A DNA stretch of 64,000 bases from Buxus sempervirens (lineage: Eukaryota; Streptophyta; Magnoliopsida; Buxales; Buxaceae), in contig OX387187.1 in assembly GCA_947561395.2 (NCBI GenBank), positions 40,963,829 to 41,027,828 on the forward strand. The letters run 5' to 3'. Position 1 is the first letter of the stretch. The number at the start of each line of letters is the position of its first letter. Below are positions 10,785-30,567 of the stretch, piece by piece. Under the pieces are notes generated by a model that worked only from the letters and a program-made list of their open reading frames with translations, was not told the origin of the DNA and ran no database searches. The position numbers were made by a program, and so were the translations under genes.

Positions 10785-13700
10785 ATGCAATCTCCGTATC
10801 TCGATGCCTGTAAGAATTTCACGAGCTCTCAACCGCTTCTAGGGTTTCGAAATCCCAATCTCTCCACGTTATCGAATTCCCTGGCTTTGTTTTCCGGCGA
10901 AAGGGTCTCTCCAAGGGTTTCCTGCAGCTTTAGTGGAGATAAGCGGATTCCGAAGCCGAGCGAGAAGCAGAGAGGGAAAAACGGTGGCGGAGAGCGAGTC
11001 AAGGCTAAGGAGAAGGATAATGTTTGGAGTGTCGATAATGAGAAGGCAAAGGCAGCGGCAGCGGCGGTGGCGGAGAGGGAGAAGTCTGGTCGTAGGAAGA
11101 GGAGAGCGAAAAGAGTGAGGAATTTTGCGAAGAAGAATAAGAATTCTAGGGTTATGGTTTCTGCATCTATGTTAATGGAGGTCGAGACCGTTTTGCAGAC
11201 GCAGGTACTTCGATTCCGACATTGTAGTTTTGATAGTTGAAAGTTTTTGTACTGATGTTCTTGAGAAACGTCGGAATCTCATATGACGACGTTAGTTTGA
11301 TTTCAATGATTCCTTAGTTCGGTTTATCGTAAGATTACTAAGGCTTGATTTATTGAAGTGAAGTCGTCTTGTTTAATCTAAGCCACTGCTAAAGGTTTTG
11401 TTGCTTTCAGGAACCTGTTATAAGGCCGGCATGGAATACATTTGCCAGTAGTCTTAGTGGGATATGGAAAGGAGTTGGAGCAGTATTTTCTCCAATCACT
11501 GCAGAAATGGAACCAATTGACGTTGGAAATAAAAGTGAAAGCCTGTATGATTGTTACACTCTTTCCCACATTGAGGCTGTTCCATCATCTTCTGGTCGTC
11601 AAAGTTCTCAAATACAAAGAAAGATCAATTGGGTGACTTTGAATCCTTATGGTGAACTTCAGGAACGGATATCAGACAGCAGTAAAAATGGAGATGCTGG
11701 TAGAGGGAGAGATGTGTCCTTACCCGTGAAGGAAATGGTGGATGTGAGAGGGACAGGTCATAATTTGCCCAAACTTGAATCTTTTGATTTTGGGATCAGT
11801 GATGTCTTGGAGGAAGATTCCATGGGCTTTGAGCCTGGTCTTGTTTTCTTTGAGGTAGGATTTACATCCTTATTAATTATCAGTGTGGATCTTTTACTTT
11901 TTGATCAGTATATTAAATTTGTTACTCATTTATCAATTGCATATTTTGTTTATCCTAACTACGAATAACTTGTATGATAAAAAAGGATAGGAAGAATAAA
12001 CGAGAACTAAATTATATTTCAATGTTAATTGGTAAATCATCCTCTGTTAGCTTGAACTTTCAGAAAATGATAGGCGGGATATGAACGAAAAGTCTCTTTA
12101 TGCTTTGTTCTTTTTAATGTCTGAGACATGCTAATCTTGCCTTTATTTTCACCATCTGCTCGTAATATGTTATGGAGCCTCAAAAATTAAGCATAGTGGT
12201 TTTGCCTAATTTTTCTTTTCAAGTAATAGAAGCCCTTTGTCATCTCATATTGAACCTACTGGTTACCCAGATTTCTTTTTTTTTTAAAAGGAAGAAACAA
12301 ATGGAAAAGAAAAGCATTACATATCTATTATTATGATATCACAGTGGCTTCATCAGGAAAGAAAAGAAAAGAGAAAAAAAACAAAAATGTGAATGTTTAT
12401 GTCAGACAACACTTCTACATAATCTAAAATTTCAAGTTAAGTTAATAAAATTTTCCAATTTACAGTTGGAAGGTTAAAACCAGACATACATGCATTCCTT
12501 ACGTATACACGCACGTTATGTATATGTGTGTGCACCACAAGCATGCACACCCACAAATAACACACATACGTATATAAACACATGCACATCCATCGATCAA
12601 AACTACTATAATTATTTTGTATGACATATTACCACCCTTTTTATGTTTGGCACTCGGACTGATAGATTTTTGAATGGATGAGTGCTACATGTGATTCTCC
12701 TTTTTACACTGGAATGATTTATCAAAGAAGGGGAATAGTATTACTAGAAGATGGCAGCACCTTGGTAATTTTAAGTTAACGGCCATCATACCATATGCAA
12801 AGTTTGCATCTACAATTAAGTTTCATTGTCATGGATCTTCTTGAGCAATGTGCACATAAAATGTTTATTAGTTTACTAGTGGTGACACGTGCATACTGCA
12901 CGTCCTCACCCTTAACCATTGCATATAAGTGAGGGTTTAAATTCGAATGTGGAAAAAGTAGTAGGGTGGTTATGGTTTCAGATTGTTTTAGTTGGGGAGG
13001 GCAATATTTGGAAAAACAAAAAGGAGGCCAGAATCTGGGGGAATATCCCCCCCTCTTCCCTTTATTAATAATATAGATAAATATACTGAGGAACATTTAT
13101 AATGAAAATTATCAAAGAGAATGTGGTTCTCTGGGTAAGAATTCTTGGTGGCCTAATTCTTTACATGTGGTGGTTGACCTGGTAGTCTAAAAAAGGCTTC
13201 AGTTTGCCACCTGATTAAGATTCCTGGAGGCTTGTTCAGCTTAAAGATCCTCCCTGGGCGGGCTATTCACATCATAGATGAAGATTCCACTGTGCTCTAG
13301 CACACAATGTAGAGGCTGTAATACAATCCTAGAGTGCCACATATTTTGTGTGCATTCTGAATAATAGGAAGTGCTCTTAATGAGCTATAGAGAATAATTC
13401 TTATCATCAAAGTTCTTTTAGTGCGACAATGTTGCATGTTTTACTTATTAGATACAAAAAGAGTAAAAAAGATGCTAAAAGATCAATATGAGCCATTTAA
13501 TACATAAATCGTTGATATGGGGGTAAAAACATTAAATTTAAAATTTGTGTCTGATGGATCTCATTATGGGAGCTTGTGCTTTTGGATTACATCAATAAGT
13601 AATGCTTTATTCATTTATTGGTTACCTTTCAAAGTTTGTAATTTTTTTACTGTTTCACAGGATGGATCATATTCGAGAGGCCCAGTTGATATTCCTGTTG

Positions 13701-16700
13701 GTGAATTTGATGAATCTAAGTACTTCATCTCTCCAACATTCAAGTTTGAACAAGTAGGTTTATTTTTATGTTCTTAATTGAGTTTTCCTGTTGTTAGTTT
13801 TTGTTTTTTATGTTGTGTACCATCCTTTCTAACATGAGGACTGAATGATCACAGTGGGTGTAGTGTCAGATATTCTTTACTGGAAATCTATAAATTTAAA
13901 TCAAGTGAAGCTGAAATCAAATTTTTTAATTCTCGGTTACCTCACTTTGGAAGAATTATGGATATGCAAGCGAGATTACAGGTATTGGGATGTGCACTTT
14001 AGTAATTGATTGTATGATAAATTTTCTCTGTTTCTGCTTGAGGGTTGGGTGCATGCAATGATGAAATTTATGTAGAAATTTGTATGAAAACCAAATGGAA
14101 TCGTTTTTTGGATGGGTAGCATGTGAGTAACACATTGATTGTGGAATCCTGTCCTATAAGTGCATTCAAGGAAGGCCAGTTATGGATCACCCTGCCAAGT
14201 GGCATTAGTCACACCATGTAGTTAATATCAGGTGTTCCTATACTGGTATAGTTACTTCTTGTAGTTAATATCAGGTGTTCCTACTTCTTACACTAGTATT
14301 CTTCCCTGACAACTTAAGAATCATTGTACTCATATTAAGATCATTTTCTTTGTCTGACTATTATATGATCATGTCTGTTTGGATTTAGTCATATATATTG
14401 AAAAAGCTAGAGGGATGGCTCGAAAGGCCAAATATATAAGCAAAAATGAAAGAAAAATTGCAATCAAAAAAGAGCAAAGCATGCCGCTGGAAGTTGGTTG
14501 GGAATGTAAGAATACAAAATAAAAGCAGCAAGAACTTATAATAACATCGCCATCTTCACTTCCATCCTCATCTTGTTATCCACAAACAGTCTCCCTACCA
14601 ACTATTCTTTGCTAAATCCGCTACCTCTTCGTTAGTATATTCTAAGCACCCGGGAGAAAGATGTTTGGCATGACAATGCCGTATCTTTTTATATACTACT
14701 GTTGTTGATTATGTTGGAACTTTTTTTTCCTTTCAACTTTGTAGATCTTCTGCATTCTGTATAGTTTTGATTACTATGTTTCTCCTATGGGCATAATCTC
14801 CTCTTCATCTATGTTTATGCTTGGCAATCCATTTTTTCTAAAGCTTAACTAATAAGTGGTAAATTGTCTAGGAAGGTCTTTGGTTTGCTCTGAATCTGGA
14901 TTATGGAAGAGGCTTATTTGATAAGGGTCGAATCCCCTTCGTCTCTAGATCTCTCAATCTTGTCTCCAAATGGAAATGAACTTTCTTATTTTAGTCATTA
15001 TTTTTTAATTTGCTCATAACTTTTCCATCTTTGATAATTTTGTAACAATCCTTTTCAATGCTTGATTACTTCACCTTCTTTCCTTTTCTGAAAGCTGAAG
15101 GATGAATTAATTAATGGTTGCATATATTTTTAGTTCACCCTCTCTTTGCCTCATGGATTACAATTATAGGGTGTCAAGAAAAGGCAAGTGCAGCATGCTG
15201 CTATACATACTTTTTGGCAATTTTCTTGGTAGCATTTTAACTTGGAACCTGATTCCTCTTTCCATGAATATGGTGCTTGATTTGCACTGGTGCATGATAG
15301 ACTTTGGTCATGCAACATGTGATGATTTGTGGTTGATTTAAATTTCGTAATAAAGAATATCTTACATTATGTAATAAGTGTTATTTTTTCCTTCTTTTTT
15401 GACACATTGCTATTTAATTTTGACTTCCTTTCTTATGTATAGCAGCAGTCATTCTTTTTTTTTTAGTAGTCACAAATTACCCACTGCATTAAAAAAATTA
15501 ACATGTGGACTATCCCAGATCAAACCATCAAAATATTTAGATATCCTAATTGATGTTGTCAGATCCGTACATAAAGGGTACAGAGCAAGTATGATATAAG
15601 ATAAATAAGAATGCTATGTTCATTTTCTCTTTATTTTGTTAAGTCATGCCAATTTTTCTTCACTGTATGGCTATAGGTGTTTTTTTAGATGTGTTAAAAG
15701 GAGATATCTATTTAATCCTTCTTTTGTTTTTCCCACTTCTTAGTGTCTGGTTAAAGGCTGTCATAGGAGACTGCGTATTGTGCACACTATAGAGTTCAAT
15801 AATGGAGGTTCAGATATCCAGATAATGAGGGTTGCTGTATATGAGGAACAGTGGGTTAGTCCTGCTAATCTTCGTGACAAAAGGTAAACCTATGGCTTAT
15901 TCTCCTTTGCAACTCTAATTTGCAATACTTGGTAAATCTATACCAATTTCCTTTGAGACATATCAGAAAACTTCAGCTACTTGCTTTATTGTTTCATAAT
16001 TAATCCCATTCTGTTGCTACTTGTTTTCAGAATGAAATGAGTTTCAGCAATACTTTATAATGCAGATTGTATCATAGAATGGCTGCAAGAATCTTTTGCT
16101 GAACTGAGTATAAACAGTTGAAATGTTACAGTACCAGTCTAAAAGTCTTGGGTTTTCAAGCTCCATTAATGAGTTTTCTGATTAAACTTTCAAATTCAAC
16201 CATCTACTAAGCCAATATCTTTGTCTTATATACTGTACTTTGAAGGTGGGGTTTGAAGAAATGTCACTTGTTGAACTCTTATCCCTTTTTCTTATTGCAG
16301 ATTGCCAATTTAGGGGAAAAGTTTTTAAAGTGTTATTAGGCTTTTTGTTAACCATACTATTTGATCCTTCGTTTATCTTACTTTTGGCAAGTATTTCACC
16401 TATTTTCCACTCTCCAGCATTATTTTTTTACGTTTTTCCTTTTTAATATGTTTATAAGCACCTAAACCTGCTTCTTTCTTTTTCATAATTTCAACCTCTC
16501 TTGCTATTTATGCTACCATAAAAGCAGGTTTTGAATTTTTTTTTAGTTATATCATGTGTTTTTAACATAATATATTTTTAATCAATGAACATGTTAATTT
16601 TTACATGTAAGTACTACAATCATTTACATTATACTCTTATAATTACATTCAAATAACCTTGATTACTTGATAATCAACCAGTTCTAATTAATTAAAAAAA

Positions 16701-19308
16701 TGATCAGTTACAGAATTTTTTTAAAAATTTACTTTATTGAAATTCATCTGATTCTAAGTTCTGGAATTTTTGTTAATGTTCTGTTTGATTAATCAAATTA
16801 CAACCACCACTAACTATCACCATCACCATAACATCACTGCCACCATCACAAACTGTTTTGAAATCGTGATAATCAAACACATTTTTACTTGTTTTTAAAA
16901 TCATAATTGATTTTAATTAAAAGTCACCAAATGGGTTTGTTCTTCAGTTGTTTCCAAAAAGACGATCAATTTGGTGTTCAAATTGGGTTTTAGAAAACAT
17001 TACGAAACAGTCTCTAAAATGTTTTTCTTATTACAGATTTATTGCAGATTATGTTGGTGGACAAACATGTCAAATTGAAAATTTTTCATTTTACGAAATA
17101 TATTCATGCTTATTTTTATAAAAATTGCGTAATAAATTATTTTATAGATTGTTGCCTGGATGGCTGCCACTTATTTCTAGCCGCACCAAGTGTTTTGACA
17201 TTCATTTTTTTTTTAATGATTAATGTAAATTTCATTACTATCATAAAAGGGAAGTGCAGGGCCCCATGAGATATATAAGGAGAGTGAAAAAGTAAATGTA
17301 AGACCCCTATGGTCACACTAACCCACAGTAGACCTAGAGCTAATCTCAGGGGGCGTTTGGTGGGGGCATTATAGAATCTAGATTCTAGTAGAATCCGATT
17401 CCATAATCTAGAAGCTGTTTTTGGTTGGGATTTTAAGGCCAGATTCTACTATCCGATTGTATAATCAAGCCCATAATTAGAATATACTTTTTTGGTGATT
17501 ATAGGGATTATGGACATTGGTGCTTAAATTTTCAAAATCTATGATTCTAGGGATTATTTATAACATATTATATAAAACATATTATAATAAATTATAATAT
17601 ATTATGATATTATGTTTATAATATTATAATAAATTTAATGTGTTAATATTAATATATTAAAATATAATTATATATTAGTATATTATATTTAATATTGTAA
17701 TATTAATATTTCATATTATTATATATAATAATAATATATAATATATTAATAAAATTGTAATTATATAATATTAAATACTAATATTATAATATATACTGTT
17801 TTTTAAATTTCATATTGTAATAAATTTATTATAATAATATAATAAACATAAATTTTATTATTATAATATAATTTATATTATATAATATTATAATAGAATT
17901 ATATAATGTTATAATAATATTATTATAATACAGATAATATAATATAATATAATAATGTCGTTATATTATATATAATATTGGTATATAAATATATAATAAG
18001 ATTATATATAAATTTACATATTATGTAAAAATATACATATTATATAGTAATATATATGATTTTAAATAAGACTTTTATTTTTCTATATACATTATATATA
18101 TATTTTTTGTGCAATTTTTAATATTAAAACTTCAAATTTAATCTCAATAATCAATGTCAACGAAACAAGATTCTAGATTCTAGATTCTAGATTCTAGTTT
18201 AAAAATCTGAGTTCATAATCCTGCTTATCCAAATAGGATTTTTAGATTCTAAAATCGAGGAAATATAATTTGGAATATAGAATTTAGGTTTATTATCAGA
18301 ATCCAGATTCTATAATGCCCAATGAACGCCACCTAAGAAAAACTTACTAGACGAATTCCAAGTTAGCTCAGTTACAGAAACAGATGTGAACTGTTGATGA
18401 AGGCACACCCACGATGATTTTAAAACCAAAATATACTTAAAATTTCTGCAGTTATAACAGCTGGAGGCTTAAAAATCATTTTGGTTGCGGGCCAACCAGA
18501 TTGCCCATGTGGTAGCAAGGAAGAACACTTAAAGAACATCTTCCCTTTCTTACAGAGAAAAGGAAATCCCTTTCTTACAATCTTGGTGTGTGTAACAGCG
18601 TACAAACTGTACAATGCCTTCATCCTTTGTTTTTCATTGTAACTTGGAACTATTCTTCAACGAACTACATCTAGGATAAATTTGAAGAAACACTATAATA
18701 TTTTTTGTATAATTGTATGTGCTATTATTTTGTTGGTTGCACTATTTGGGAAGTTCATATACTGTAATTTGCAGGTGTTCATTTGTATGGATTTTTTGAC
18801 TGTTTTGACATTTTATTTTCTTGTATAGAGTAACTCAGTCTTGATGCCTTTGCTTTTGCTTGACAGTGATATGGAATTTGATTTAAAGCCGTTTTCTGAG
18901 AGGAAACGAATACAGCCTTCAGAGTTAACTGGGTCCTGGAAGGTTTTTGAGGTGAGTGCTACTCCAATCTTCTGTGAGGAGACGGAAACAGAGGAAATCA
19001 GTGGAGCACCTTATGTATACCTTTGCACAGAGACATTGAAGAAGAGGAACTTGCCTGAGAGTCTTGCCTACTTTGGAGAGGAAGAGATGGTCGACATGCA
19101 AGATGTGGCAGTCCTCTGGTTGCCAGGTGGTGTCACTGGATATGTTGACATCAACAAGGATGGCATCCTGTGCATTGGAGTTGGATGGTATTCAGATGAA
19201 GGAATCAACCTTTTGATGGAGAGGGACTATGGAATCGATGGGAAGCTCAAGGAGGTCCGGTGGAAATCTGAGGTAAAGAGGAGATGGTCAGACCCTTTAA
19301 CCGAGTAA
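10785..19308 (+). CDS. Probable chloroplast protein, DUF3598-like
   Basis: Exons 10785-11204, 11411-11854, 13661-13753, 15744-15883 and 18867-19308; all introns are GT..AG and the parts join to 1539 nt (512 residues). The first ~50 residues are Ser-rich and poor in acidic residues, like a chloroplast transit peptide. A strongly basic, Ala/Lys/Arg-rich stretch follows (about 55-125). Two related halves can be seen: WNTFASSLSGIWKGVGAVFSP early in exon 2, and ELTGSWKVFEVSATPIF with LPGGVTGYVDINKDG and IGVGWYSDEGINLLMERDYG in exon 5. The repeated G-x-W-K-x-F/V pattern suggests a lipocalin-like fold, and I tentatively place it with DUF3598 proteins shared by cyanobacteria and plastids. Function not known to me. 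It converges with the CDC7 gene, with about 770 bp between the stops. Intron 4 is about 3 kb because of an AT-rich element. Confidence 0.85.
12876..13077 (-). mobile_element. Non-autonomous Helitron in intron 2
   Basis: On the minus strand it starts TCTATATTATTAATAAAGGG (preceded by A) and ends CACGTGTCACCACTAG (followed by T). It has the same GGGGAATATTCCC-like and CACGTGC blocks as the copy at 34179-34395. It lies inside intron 2 (11855-13660) of the DUF3598-like gene, in antisense orientation to the gene. Confidence 0.8.
17349..18334. mobile_element. AT-rich terminal-inverted-repeat element in intron 4
   Basis: The left end reads GGGGGCGTTTGGTGGGGGCA then TTATAGAATCTAGATTCT. The right end, complemented, reads AGGTGGCGTTCATTGGGCAT then TATAGAATCTGGATTCT, so there is an inverted repeat of about 40 bp. 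Between them is about 570 bp of almost pure A/T with ATAAT/TATTA motifs. No open frame. No clean target duplication was found, so the superfamily is unassigned (Harbinger- or hAT-like are possible). Confidence 0.6.
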
Positions 19309-20081
19309 AAAATTTTCCAGTAGTTTTCTTTATTAACAATCAGATAATTTAGATTGAAAAATGGAAGGAGAAATGAATGTGGAAATATACCTGAGATGTA
19401 AATGCCAAGGATATTTCGATCTTAACAAGGCTTGTGTACTCTGCATTGTAATTGGAAGGCATCATCCAATCATTGAAGTGAGAAATATGAAGTAAACAGG
19501 AGATGATCGGAACCTTTAGCTGCGTATGGGTTCTGATGCTTTTGGAGTCGGATGATTTGTTCGTTGAATTGGGTTGAAAAAATGGAACATCAAAGATTGA
19601 GGAAAGTTCTCAAGATGTTACTGCCAAGGGAAAAATTTTGAAAGCCTTTTTAGGTGGCTGCGTTTCATAAACATGATCTTGTTTTATGTTCTGACTCATC
19701 ATCAACAAATTGGCGAATACTATCAGACTTGGGAAACTTGATGAACCTGCTTATGGATGTCTGATATTGAAAATAAACCACTTTGCAGCAACCTTTATGA
19801 GGCGTCATGGAGTGCACAAAATGATTGGAGTTTCCAGAAATGATTGATAGAAATGTTACTTGTTTTAGCTGTCAGCAATCAGCTCCATCTGTTCTTTCCG
19901 TTCTTGTACCGTGCTAAGACATGGTAAGCACATGAGTGAGGTGGAATCTTAATTTATATTTTGATCATAGATACAGATTGGAAAAGAGAAAAAAAAAAAC
20001 AAAGAATTGAAGAATGCCACTGAAATGATGATTTTACACCATCAGAAATACCGACTTTCCTCATACGCTAAAATCAAACGT
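19309..20081. other. Convergent 3' UTR / intergenic region
   Basis: Lies between the stop of the DUF3598-like gene and the stop of the CDC7 gene. It presumably holds both 3' UTRs. No further gene seen. Confidence 0.5.
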
Positions 20082-27768
<7,687 letters not shown>

Positions 27769-28397
27769 GGCGACCTAAAATGAAATAAATTTCACTGAAG
27801 TTCGATGACGATCCGGAAGTTCAGATCTAGAGTCCTCCATGAGAATTGGACTCCCTCAGTTGGGATCGATCGGTACTTGAGACCTGCTTGTATATACTAC
27901 ATATTGAGATCCATGCACGGAAGTTGTAAAAAAGGAAAAATAGATGAATTAAAGCTCATTTCGATTTCTGAAAAAAAATTAGGGTTTTCAGAGAATTGCG
28001 AAGAGCTTTACCAGGTGAAGCTGATGCTTCATAGATGCCAGTGAAAATTCGCTGAAGAAGGAAAATGCAACTTCAACTCGCACGGCTTCTTCTCAGATTG
28101 TGAGAGAGAGAGACGGGGGGAGGGAGATTATTGAGACAACTTTTGGAGATGAAGGGCGGGAAATCGACTCCAGCGGATTTTGAGAATTGGCACGTGCCGA
28201 ATTCCCGCCCTAAACCGAGACGATAACTCACGCGAATCGTCTCCTGTTTCGAAGCCACGGCTTGACTGAAAAATGCTACCACGACCGAGGGAGTTATGTA
28301 TACGGCCCATGACCACCCACCCAAATGAACGCATGTAAAATGAAGAAAGAGCCCTTTATTATTTATTTTTTTTCTTTACATTTGTTACAGTAGCACC

Positions 28398-28698
28398 AGG
28401 GGTGGAATCAGGACCCCAAATCTGGGGGCAAAAAAAATTTTCAATTAACACTTCTCATGAAATATAGAAATTTTAATGAGTTGGGGGTCGGCAAACCAAA
28501 AATTTTAGATGGGGTTCTCATGAAATATAAAAATTTCAATGAGTTGGGGGGGGAACCAGAAATTTTTAGAAGGGATTCTTATGAAATATAAAAATTTTCA
28601 ATGGGTTGGGGGGGGGCAAAACTTAAATTTTAATTAAAATATATATAAAACATACACATTTTTATTAAAAATTAACCTGAACGTGGTTCCACCACTAG
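28398..28698. mobile_element. hAT-like MITE with perfect 8-bp target duplication
   Basis: GTAGCACC flanks both sides (28390-28397 and 28699-28706). Ends are AGGGGTGGAA and, complemented, CTAGTGGTGGAA. Inside are nearly three head-to-tail copies of a ~66-bp unit built around CATGAAATATAAAAATTT and GAGTTGGGGG. Confidence 0.7.
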
Positions 28699-29025
28699 GT
28701 AGCACCAACACGTATGTATTCAATATACAGTCACATACACATGTCTATATCCAATATACAAACACACATTCATCACACTTATCTCCAAATGTCTCAAGCA
28801 TAGGCATGCAGCCATCACCAAGGGCGGAGCCAGAAAATTAGCTCAGGAGGGACAAACAATAAGTCAAAATAAATTCAATTACATTATGTTTTAGAAAAAT
28901 GACTTTAAAAAAAAAAGAAAAATTATGAAAAAGGGTCACTTTTGGCCGGTATATATAAAGACAATTTATCAAGAAACTTCTTTCCATAAAAGGTTCACTT
29001 TAAAAAGAATTTTGAGCTATAGAAT

Positions 29026-29700
29026 TAGAGGTGACAATTGTGACCTGTGACTTGCCAACCAGCACGATCTTTGGCGGGTTTCGGTTGGCTGTTTCAATTC
29101 GTGGATTGGGGTTCAAGTCATGAATTCTCAACCCGATTATAAACAGGTTAGGTTAAAATGGGTTTGACCCTTCAACCTGAAAATGACCTGATTATTTTTT
29201 TGTGTAATAGAAGTTTGGAACATTATACTAACAATAGTTGTGGCTACTCAACATTTCCTCTTTTAATATAAATAATGACAAAGGATAAAGTGAAGAAAAA
29301 CTTTTTACATATAAATATTTCAAATTTCTTAATCTCTACTAATATAAATTAAGGCATTAATGACAAGTAAAGTCTTTTAAGACTTTTTTATTATATTTTA
29401 GTTCTTTTCTTCATGTTATTTTAGTTCTATCTTAATAATTGTTGTGTTATTATACTTGTTAGGTGTGCTTTGATATTAAAATGAATTAAAATAAATAAAT
29501 TTTGCATAGACTTTGATATTAAATGAATTAAAATTTTTTATTTTTAGTAGTACTTTAAATTATTTAAACGGGTTGGTGGGTTAGACCGGATTGGGATATT
29601 TTAACCCATTTATTAAACTTGGGGGGGGGGGGGGTGGTGGTGGTGAGCCTTGGCTTGTTAACCCTCTACATCAACCCTACCCGGCCCATTGCCACCTCTA
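29026..29700. mobile_element. hAT-like non-autonomous element
   Basis: Terminal inverted repeats TAGAGGTGACAATTG and (complement of the right end) TAGAGGTGGCAATGGG, each followed by GGGTT/AACCC-type subterminal motifs. These are typical of plant hAT-derived MITEs. The flanking octamers do not match, so the target duplication has decayed or the ends are slightly off. No coding capacity. Confidence 0.55.
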
Positions 29701-29724
29701 AACTTTATTGTAACTGCATGCAAT

Positions 29725-29910
29725 CGCAACCTACTTAAGACATGAGCACATTATACATGGGATATAAGCGTATAATACACTCATGTGCCATGCAAAAGGC
29801 GCTTGTGCCCCACGTAAGATATACTCGTATTCCACAAAAGGAAGCTTGTATCCCATGTACAATACGCTTGTATCCCAAGTAGGCAACAGTTATACCCCAT
29901 GCAATACAAT
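29725..29910. repeat. Degenerate short repeats
   Basis: Several diverged copies of a motif like GCTTGTATCCCATGTA / GCTTGTGCCCCACGTA / CTCGTATTCCACAA, spaced about 35 bp apart. No gene. Origin unknown, possibly an old minisatellite. Confidence 0.45.
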
Positions 29911-30567
29911 AAAACAACACTACTTAAAAAAAAAATTTTTCAAAAGTGACCTTACAAGTCAATTATTTTTTAGAAGTGATCCTTTTCTACAAATGAGACT
30001 TTTTTTTAGACAGTTCTTAGAGAAGGAGCGGTTCCTTTTAAGTTTATGGAGATCTTAATATTAAAAAAATCTTATCTCCAAATGTCTCAAGTTGAAAACC
30101 AAGAAGCCTGTGTTGAAATCCTCGTAACCACAGGACTTGATAAAACCCATTAAGGCAACTGTTCCCCCCTCGAATTTATAATAAGGAACACAACAAAAAG
30201 ACAATAAAAGAACAAATCAACTGCGTAGCTAAAAGAGAGAACATAATCCCGCCTGATGGTAAGGCATGATCCACCTCCTCAAATAAAACATTTAGAGTGC
30301 CCAATCATCAAACTAAAATGCTGAAGCTCAAAGATTATCCCTATGAGTAGAACTTATAACTACCAAATGATGTTTCCTTACAAAACCTGGTACAAAGTTT
30401 GAAAAATTATGCTTCCCCACACCTTCACTGCCCAGAATAAATCCAATAGCAACATGAAACCGCAAAACCAAAAAAGTGATGGACATTTGCCTGTGACTGA
30501 CCGTTGCCTTTCAAAACCAAGTACGGAATCATTTAAATCCACATTGTTACAATATATGCTAAGGTCT

